A stretch of DNA of 23,872 bases from NCBI GenBank assembly GCA_003427395.1, contig BFEA01000564.1, forward strand, positions 203,420-227,291, in the 5' to 3' direction. Origin of the DNA: Chara braunii. Taxonomy: Eukaryota > Streptophyta > Charophyceae > Charales > Characeae. The position numbers and the translations under genes were made by a program. The notes beneath the pieces are model-generated. The model saw only the letters and a program-made list of their open reading frames with translations. It searched no databases and was not told the origin of the DNA. Of the stretch, positions 17,998 to 23,872 are shown in pieces. Every line of letters starts with the position of its first letter. Positions within the stretch are counted from its first letter, which is position 1.

Positions 17998-18118
17998 CAC
18001 GGCTTATCCTTCAGCCGTGCAATATCGTGAAGGAAGAACCCTTCATGATATTTTATTTTCGACACTTGAGTGTCGTACGCAACCCCGAATGTAACGAGCG
18101 TGAGGCTCAGGGTGAGCC
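17998..18118 (+). other. Cluster of four short hairpins
   Basis: Arms: CACGGCT/AGCCGTG (17998-18004/18013-18019), AATATCGTGAAGG/CCTTCATGATATT (18021-18033/18040-18052, one G-T pair in the plus-strand RNA), CGACACT/AGTGTCG (18060-18075) and GGCTCA/TGAGCC (18104-18109/18113-18118). They follow each other with little spacing at the edge of the E4 LTR. Confidence 0.75.
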
Positions 18119-18482
18119 GAGGGGGAGGAGAGAGAGGGAGAGAGCGAGAGCACACACACACACTCACTCACTCGACACGTCGGACTCGGACTGCGGATCG
18201 GACGCAGACACAGTGGCAAGGCACCAAGTCGAAGTCTTGGATTCCGAATGTCGAAACAGCAAGGCACATTGAGTACGAGTACAGCAGCAGAGAACTGGTA
18301 CGAGACTGGTTCCCGTACCGTACGGGGAGCCGGTATAAGTACCGGTGACACGTACGGTACCAGGGGCATTTCTGCAAAGGCCCCGAGGAGGGGTTTGGAA
18401 AAAGGGTGCCAGGACGAAAACGGGATGCGGCTGAAACAGCAAAAGATAGACCAGGGATCGAGCCCTGGCGGAGTCCGTAACA
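18046..18482 (-). mobile_element. 3' LTR of minus-strand chromovirus E4
   Basis: On the minus strand the sequence after the polypurine tract starts TGTTACGGACTCCGCC at 18482, a typical Ty3/gypsy LTR start. Inside lie hairpins CCCGTA/TACGGG (18312-18326) and CCGGTA/TACCGG (18330-18345), a (CA)n run at 18151-18162 and a minus-strand AATAAA at 18057-18052. The outer end is uncertain: a TGTAAC at 18089 could be it, but the AATAAA lies beyond that point. Confidence 0.55.
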
Positions 18483-18497
18483 CTATCCCCTCCCTCT
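18483..18497 (-). promoter_or_regulatory. Polypurine tract of E4
   Basis: AGAGGGAGGGGATAG on the minus strand abuts TGTTACGG. The purine tract directly before a TG boundary is the plus-strand primer site of LTR retrotransposons. Confidence 0.75.
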
Positions 18498-18599
18498 AGA
18501 AGGCAACGTCCCGACTGCCAAAAATCATGAAACAATGTTGAAATCTGTGAAGGACGGAACGGGGCCGATCACTGGTTAACAAGTCGAAAGGGAAGAGGG

Positions 18600-18878
18600 G
18601 TATACGAATGAACTAAAGGGAGATAGGGAGCAGGGTGGTCCTACTGATGAACTAAGGGGACTCATGGTTCGCTATATTCAGGGCACAGGGAAACTTCTAT
18701 TGATGTTCTACTGGGTTAGGGAAACGGTGTTCAGGAAAACAGGGTATTTCTATTGATGTTGTAGTGGGTAAGGGAAACAATGGTCAGGGGAACAGGGGAT
18801 GTCTATTGATGTTCTAGTGGGTACGGGGAACAATGGTTGGGGAAACAGGGATCTGCTAATGATGTTCTACGGGGTTGT
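18600..18878 (+). repeat. 53-bp minisatellite, about 5 copies
   Basis: TCTATTGATGTT recurs at 18696, 18749 and 18802, with degenerate versions at about 18641 and 18852. Units share GTGGGTA.GGGAA and AACAGGG. The array lies between the E4 chromodomain and its polypurine tract, so it is in the 3' untranslated part of that element. Confidence 0.9.
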
Positions 18879-19522
18879 CAAAGTCAGAAAATGTTTGTTC
18901 AGGGTGCGAAGGCTGGTGTGTCCGAAGGAGTCGGAAGCAGAATCTCATGTAGAAACAAAGTGTCCAAGTGTCTTGAAAGGGGGTCTGCAACGGACTTGAT
19001 CAGGTCTTTGGAGTAGGTGGTAGAAGCGGTCTTCAGCAGCTGCGATAGGTAGAAGTCCAAGAAGCGTAGTAGTAGTTCAAGTGTCAAAGTCCAAGTGCTA
19101 GGGTGCGTCCGGTACACGAACTGCAATGAGGTCTGATCTGGAAGCAAGGAAGTCGCAGACTGATGCAAAGATCCATGTTACAAGTTGCTGCTCCAGTAAG
19201 TCCGCGAGTCGGGGATGCCGGCCAATGAAACAGCATGGTGGCCAAACCAGCTGCATAATCTTCATGAACAGTGAGGCAGCAGGCCATCGTCCTCGTGCGC
19301 TTGCCATTAGATCCTTTATAGCCGACATCACGCAAGTTCACAAGCATTGGACAAGAGAGACAAGGTAGTGGAGAGGACAGATGGGACAAGGCTAGGCGAG
19401 GGCAAGGGCAGATCAGATATCAGGGATGAGGATCAAGGGAAGGGTGGACTGGTTCAAGGGTGTGTGTAGAGCAGGGTTGCAAGGGTTTTTAGCGGGGGTT
19501 TATGCCATAGTGATATAGGTAT
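18879..19522 (-). other. 3' untranslated region of E4
   Basis: By position this lies between the end of pol (19523) and the 53-bp repeats. Several minus frames of 70-100 codons overlap here without any known motif. A pyrimidine-rich run (minus strand) lies at 19340-19450. Confidence 0.4.
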
Positions 19523-19739
19523 CTAGGACATAGGATTAGCACGATCATAGGCGCAGACAAGTTTCATGGCGTTCTTAAGATTAGAGAAAGGTTCCCATGT
19601 AGATTCTTCGTTGGGGTATCCGGTCCATTTGACTTTGTATTCAGTGATTGGTTCCGGATGATCAGAAACCTGAGTGGTTCATAAGATAAACTTGGAGAAA
19701 TGAGAGTTTGGTCGCACCAAGATCTTATACTTGGGTCAT
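19523..19739 (-). pseudogene. pol: Chromodomain at the end of E4 pol
   Basis: In one minus-strand frame ending at a TAG (19525-19523), the residues EYKVKWTGYPNEESTWEP followed by SNLKNAMKLV are a textbook chromodomain core (19645-19550), with the aromatic Y, W and W positions and the acidic EES turn kept. Upstream the frame reads FSKFIL, a TGA at 19681-19679, then TTQVSDHPEPI. The match to the first beta strand is weaker there. The domain would direct integrase to chromatin. The rest of pol is missing: E5 starts at about 19772. It is too short and lacks a start codon, so an ORF scan misses it. Confidence 0.85.
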
Positions 19740-19771
19740 CAAATATCTGCGGACAGACTTAGGCCTTAGTC

Positions 19772-20640
19772 TTTGATTGAGGTGAGGTCCTCCTTGGGAA
19801 TGACGGGTAACTATTGCCCGTTTGTGAAGAATTATAGCACAATTGCAACCCCCTTGATGGATCCCGCATGCCTTGACACCGCTTGGGAGTGGACCGATGA
19901 TTGCGAAAGAGCCTTCAAATGGTTGAAGTATGCTACTAACGCAACCCAATATGGCATTGGCGCTGTTCTCAAGCAGCAGGAGGGGAACAAGTTCAGGCCG
20001 ATTGAGTATATGAGCAAGAAGATGACGTCCCTAAAATTGGCCAAGTCCACGTATGAGCGCGAGCTCTACACCCACAAGGTCTTGACTCTTGACACATTGG
20101 AGGCACTATCTCTTTGGAAAATTCTTCACAGTGAGATCTGATCATGCGACCCTCCGATGGATCCAAACAGAAAATTGGTCAAATCCACGTATGAGTGCGA
20201 GCTCTACACCCTCTACAAGGTCTTGACACATTGGAGGCACTATCTCTTGGGCTATTCTGCATAGTGAGATCTGACCATGAGACCTCCGATGGATCAAAAC
20301 GCAGCCAACTCTCTCAGATGCACTCAAGAGGTGGATTGAAGTCAATGGCCAATATGACTTCCGCCTCGAGCACTTGAAGAGGGAGTATAAATAGGTTGTG
20401 GATGCTCTATCACGTAAGGCAGATCGCTTGGGCGTGCTGATCATAGAGTTTGGGCTTTCTCACGATCTAACTCAACCTATGGTGGATGCCTACAAGGAAG
20501 ACACACTAGTGACATACATCATGCGTAAGCTCGAGGCCAAAGACAAGGCCACTACTGACGAGTTTGTGATGGTAGACGGATTGCTGTTCCTTGAAAAACA
20601 TGGTTGTAGGAATTTTAGTTTGTTTAGTTTTTTTTCTAGG
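19772..20640 (+). pseudogene. pol: RT end and RNase H (E5)
   Basis: SSLGMTGNYCPFVKNYSTIATPLMD near 19785-19860 is the end of RT. DDCERAFKWLKYAT then runs directly into NATQYGIGAVLKQQ (19895-19975): a short deletion, and the RNase H first Asp reads Asn. FRPIEYMSKKM and LAKSTYERELY follow. A 138-bp duplication repeats the next part. WIEVNGQYDFRLEHLKREYK, a TAG at about 20395 and VVDALSRK close the domain. The linker VMVDGLLFLEKHG ends at about 20605, where a T-rich stretch interrupts homology. Confidence 0.88.
20035..20303 (+). repeat. 138-bp tandem duplication in E5 RNase H
   Basis: AAATTGG.CAA.TCCACGTATG opens both copies (about 20035 and 20173). They share GCGAGCTCTACACC, TTGACACATTGGAGGCAC and GTGAGATCTGA. 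The offset is a multiple of three, but small indels differ between copies. Confidence 0.9.
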
Positions 20641-21240
20641 CAAGTGTCATGATGCAGCCGGACGCTTTGGCTATAAGAAGACTTCTGCAAAGCTGGTTCA
20701 GAAATTTTGGTGACCCACTATGTTAGAGGATGCTAAGGGCTATGTAGAGACTTGCCAAGGACCCAAGCACCGCTAAGACTAATCAAGCCCTTGCCTAATC
20801 CCGCTAGTCCAAGACAGAGCCTGTCCATGAACTCCATGGACATCCTCGTTACCATCAAGAGTTGCAAGAGGCATATCTTCGTCATATTGGACAGGTTTTT
20901 AAAGTACGCTACGTTAATCCCTATGTAGAGACGGCTAAAATTGAACATCTAATTCAACTCTTCGTGGATAACTGGTTGTGTGACTTTCGGTTGCCAAAGT
21001 CCATAGCGAGTGACAGAGATGTCTACTTCACTACTGAGATATGGAAGCAGACGGCCAGCAGATGGGTTGCCAACTGCAGATAACTTCAAGGCAGTCATCC
21101 TGAATCCAACGGCCAGGCGGAGCAGATGAACCGTGTGGTCCAGCACTTGTTACAACACCACATCAGCCTGTACAATAACGTTGTACACAATACCGTCGAT
21201 ATGTCTTCCCAACCAGCTACATCTTGGTTGGAAGGCTAGA
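20641..21240 (+). pseudogene. pol: Integrase (E5), zinc domain and DDE core damaged
   Basis: CHDAAGRFGYKKTSAKLVQKFW near 20647-20710 and ETCQGPKHR near 20745 are the zinc domain, but one His is Arg and the second Cys is missing; a TGA follows KFW. The core reads LSMNSMDILV near 20821-20850, with Asn at 20830-20832 in place of the first catalytic Asp. After a stop and frameshift, FRLPKSIASDRDVYFTTEIW near 20985-21045 supplies the second Asp. HPESNGQAEQMNRVVQHLL near 21095-21150 supplies the Glu. A short deletion joins QHHIS to LYNNVVH near 21165. Confidence 0.87.
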
Positions 21241-21973
21241 TCTGCTCTTGATTGACCTCCTCCTACCCAAAAATCAGCTAATAGCAGCACCTGACAGCAT
21301 TAAATTTGCTGTCCAGTACGACAAAATACTGCAGGAGGCTGTTGAGCAGATTCAGAAATATCAAGATGCAATGATTGCATCTGAGAACAAGCACAGAAGG
21401 CCATCTAACTTTCAGGTGTGGGGTAGAGTTTGGGTGAAGTCATCAGAATTGAGACAGGAGTTGGGCATCTTGAGGAAGTTAAGGCCGCAGTACTTTGGGC
21501 CTTGGGAAGTTCTGCATATTGTGGGGAACGATCCTGATGGTCTCTCCTATGTCAGTCGTATCCCAGGACATCTACACACCTATCCTGTATTCCACGACTC
21601 CAAACTTGCACTATTTGCTGTGCCAGATCAGTTTCCTTCAAGACAATCTATGCTTCCCCCAACCATGGATGGACACGTGGACATCGACGAGATTGTGGAA
21701 CACAGAGATGTGCCTGTTCCGAAGCCTGCCGGTCAAGGAAGACCCGCAAAACCTCAACGGGAATACCAGGTCAGATTAAGGCAGGACACCCATCACATCG
21801 CAGCATCACACCGATCCTAAGGAAGATCGAAGGTTCACGAAGGAGGACTTGATGAAGACTGCACCTCAAGCGTGTCCTTCTACAACAAGACACTTCTCAA
21901 AGAGAGAGCAAAAGTTCAGTAGGAGCATCTCAGAGGACTATCAAAGCTATGGAGGAGGGAGAGCAGGGCCCTA
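21224..21973 (+). pseudogene. pol: Integrase GPY/F tail and chromodomain-like end (E5)
   Basis: ASENKHRRPSNFQVWGRVWV near 21370-21435, PQYFGPWEVLHIVGN near 21486-21530, and YVSRIPGHLHTYPVFHDSKL near 21547-21610 are the integrase tail. PTMDGHVDIDEIVEHRD near 21660-21710 and REYQVRLRQD near 21757-21786 occupy the chromodomain place, as in E3. The frame stops at 21818-21820, while a shifted frame continues DPKEDRRFTKEDLMKTAPQA to a TAA at 21971-21973. This is the best-kept pol part in E5. Confidence 0.85.
21951..21965 (+). promoter_or_regulatory. Polypurine tract of E5
   Basis: TGGAGGAGGGAGAGCAGGG lies at the end of pol, just before TAA and TGCCGCG at 21974. It fits a plus-strand primer next to the 3' LTR. 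Confidence 0.6.
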
Positions 21974-22380
21974 ATGCCGCGATATTGCCAAATGTGACCC
22001 CACCGAAGTGGAAGGCTGGCCAAAGTCCCCTGAAGGCCTCATTTCGTCAATTCTGCCTTGGGCCCCCCCACGCGATAGAGTTGCAAAACTCAGTGTGGGG
22101 CAGTTGAAGACAGTCCAGGGCCAGGCTGTGTGACCAAGACCTTCTGGGTTCAATGAGCCTCTCTGGCCTCGATGTAGCAACAGGTCTTTCGGCCAATGAC
22201 GGAGCAGTGTGCAGCAAAGGCCACGTGAAGCAGTTGGGGGAGTTAACCGCTTGGGCCCCAGGGCACATTCTGGAACGGCCCGGGGCGCAGATACTAGGCG
22301 CAGCCTGGAAGCTTCTGAGGACCAGGCACACACGCCCAGGCAGGGTCCACGCGGCACACTTTCCATAAAGGAAACTGTTG
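21974..22380 (+). mobile_element. Probable start of E5 3' LTR
   Basis: TGCCGCGATATTGCC directly follows the polypurine tract. The following DNA is GC-rich and without pol motifs. The end is not defined; the LTR may extend to about 22800. Long frames here on both strands reflect GC-rich composition. Confidence 0.4.
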
Positions 22381-23085
22381 GGCACCAGTCCAGACACATT
22401 CTGGCTAATGCATACTGCGTGAGCCCGGCTGGAACGCTGAGGGAAACATCCTGGCCAGAGCTGAGCGCGCATGGGCGCTGGTGTCGAGCGCTGCTGGAGG
22501 CAGCACAGCACGTCGGCCATAGTTGGGCCGCACAAGCTTTAGAAGCCGGTGGGGTTGGTCGTGGTCCTTGGGCGAAGAGGGGAGCCTGTGAGGGGACAGA
22601 CGGGATGATCCAAGGGAGAGAGGAGGGCGTACCTGGTGTGTCATGGACGCCCACATGGGCGACATCTTCATGTGCATCAGTCCGCTGCTGAAGTTCTTCT
22701 GGTTGCATCATTGTGGTGTACACTAGGATAGGTGTCGTGAGTCTGAGGTTGGTGCCAGGAGCCATGTGGGAGAGTGACGTTGGATACTTCATTGGTGGAG
22801 GCGAGTCAGGGGCTGACATTGACAATTGAGTTCATTGATTTGCTCTTATTTGGTGTGAACTTGGTGCATTCTGCTTTCTGCGCGGCACACGACTATCTGG
22901 TGGTTTCAAATTTCAATGTGATGATGCATTTGGATTTTTGTCATCACTCTCGCTCATTTTCCTTGCAGTATGGGAGAACATCATATAGAAAGTTCAACCG
23001 AGCAAGCACACAAGTACAACAGACTCAAGTCCCAACCATCTTCTGAAGACAGATGGATCGGCAAAAAGGAACTGATGATGACAAG
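22381..23085. other. Unassigned stretch after E5
   Basis: No motif recognised. A pyrimidine tract and CTTGCAG/TATGG near 22970 look like a splice acceptor, without a supported exon. Confidence 0.25.
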
Positions 23086-23260
23086 TCATAGCAGGAAAAA
23101 GACAAGTCCTCTGAGATGCTTCTGGTTTAGTTGCTGGGAAAAAGACAAGTCGTAGCGGATAAGAGTGAAAACCAGCACAGCCGAAATCTACAATGGAACT
23201 GAAAATCTAGATGACAGGAACGCAACCGAGGTAAAAACCAGCACAGCCGAGTCTTAAGGC
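23086..23260 (+). repeat. Short direct repeats
   Basis: GAAAAAGACAAGTC occurs at 23095 and 23138. AAAACCAGCACAGCCGA occurs at about 23168 and 23234, 66 bp apart. These look like diverged tandem units. Confidence 0.65.
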
Positions 23261-23785
23261 CATATCCTCTGGTCAAGCCAAAGCTTAGGGTCAAACGGCA
23301 TTCGAAGAGTGTCCAGACAGGCTCTGAAAAATCCTTAAGGTTGGCAGGCATGTGGTCAAATGTAAAAACAAGGCACCCAGGGCTCCAGAGGTCAACTCAG
23401 AACCCTAGGAAAATCAACAGTAAGGCCCCAATAGGAGCAGGAGGTCAAGGGTCAAAGAAGTTTCCAAAAGCCAATGATAACCACAAAGCACACACATCCG
23501 AAAGCTTAAAATCTGTTTCCGGAAGCATCTGTGGCCCGCAGAGCCGAGGCATACACTGATCGCGATTAAACCTGGGCTGCACAGGATCCAATAATCTCGG
23601 CCGTTTGAGGAGGCAACTGGAGCAGGCCCAGCCGAGTCCACATTACAAAAGACTGGCCTCTCTCAGCTCAGTCAGTGATTTGCTTGCAATGCTGGAGGCT
23701 GGAGCACTGCTTGAGTGCTAGTGCTGGAGGAAGGCAGACAGGAGAGAGACAAGGAGTAAAAGTGAGAGCAGCCATACCTAGACTA
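23261..23785. other. Unassigned stretch
   Basis: Short frames only, no motif or RNA gene seen. Confidence 0.25.
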
Positions 23786-23790
23786 GAATG

Positions 23791-23805
23791 TGTGCTGTCA
23801 CCATA

Positions 23806-23855
<50 letters not shown>

Positions 23856-23872
23856 ACCATAGTGTGTGTGTG
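23791..23872 (+). repeat. (TG)n with duplicated spacer
   Basis: A (TG)n run at 23809-23850 is flanked by two copies of CTGTCACCATA (23795 and 23851), each followed by more TG. The repeat continues to the window end. Confidence 0.95.

Larger units (their letters stand above)
19772..21973 (+). mobile_element. E5: 5'-truncated plus-strand Ty3/gypsy chromovirus
   Basis: From left to right: the end of the RT connection, RNase H, zinc domain, integrase core, GPY/F tail, a chromodomain-like end, polypurine tract and LTR-like DNA. Everything upstream of the RT thumb is missing; the left edge abuts the E4 chromodomain. Stops and shifts lie throughout. The tail is related to that of E3. Confidence 0.9.

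Noticed and set aside
19084-19389. Minus-strand frames as a possible host protein
   Set aside because: Frames overlap each other, no motif is recognised, and the position fits the 3' untranslated part of E4.
21971-22825. 284-codon minus-strand open frame
   Set aside because: It lies across the GC-rich LTR-like DNA after E5, overlaps an equally long plus-strand frame, and has no motif; open frames are expected by composition.

Overview
The window looks like repeat-dominated DNA from a large eukaryotic genome, most likely a green streptophyte (a charophyte alga such as Chara, or an early-diverging land plant; my guess, low certainty). Reasons: many decayed Ty3/gypsy chromodomain retrotransposons, long microsatellites, minisatellites, consensus-like splice sites, and a U6 snRNA fragment whose 5' stem is of the plant/green-algal type. 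I see no intact host protein-coding gene. Almost every recognisable protein segment is a broken gag or pol piece.

Layout. 1-2453: plus-strand chromovirus E1 with an internal deletion that joins gag to the end of RNase H. 2453-3737: minus-strand fragment E2 (protease, linker, reverse transcriptase), abutting E1 at a truncation junction. 3738-4740: unassigned DNA with a purine tract. 4740-8733: minus-strand chromovirus E3 (LTR-like 3' end with strong hairpins, polypurine tract, then chromodomain, integrase, RNase H, RT and protease read leftward); gag is missing. 8717-9040: two direct repeats around a 240-bp spacer. 9220-10950: the most unusual part, an ordered mosaic of non-coding RNA pieces (SSU rRNA-like, LSU rRNA, a tandem array of tRNA-like A-box units, a tRNA-like A/B-box module, the 5' end of U6 snRNA, oligo-A). 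10950-15000: non-coding DNA with tandem duplications, a (GT)n(GA)n microsatellite and isolated splice or poly(A)-like signals. 15027-15797: 66-bp minisatellite. 16153-17400: two adjacent foldback structures that share a core but have different arms. 17998-19730: 3' end of a further minus-strand chromovirus E4 (hairpin-rich LTR, polypurine tract, 53-bp minisatellite, and a well-kept chromodomain too short to show as a long ORF). 19772-21973: plus-strand chromovirus E5 (end of RT to chromodomain-like end), then a polypurine tract and a probable 3' LTR. 22400-23872: unassigned DNA with short repeats and a compound (TG)n.

The pol pieces do not work together: each element carries frameshifts, stops, tandem duplications or lost catalytic residues. 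In E3 and E5 four catalytic acidic positions read Asn. The part most worth following up is the RNA mosaic at 9220-10950. Each module starts at or near the 5' end of its parent RNA and is cut at its 3' side, which is what template-jumping reverse transcription would leave.
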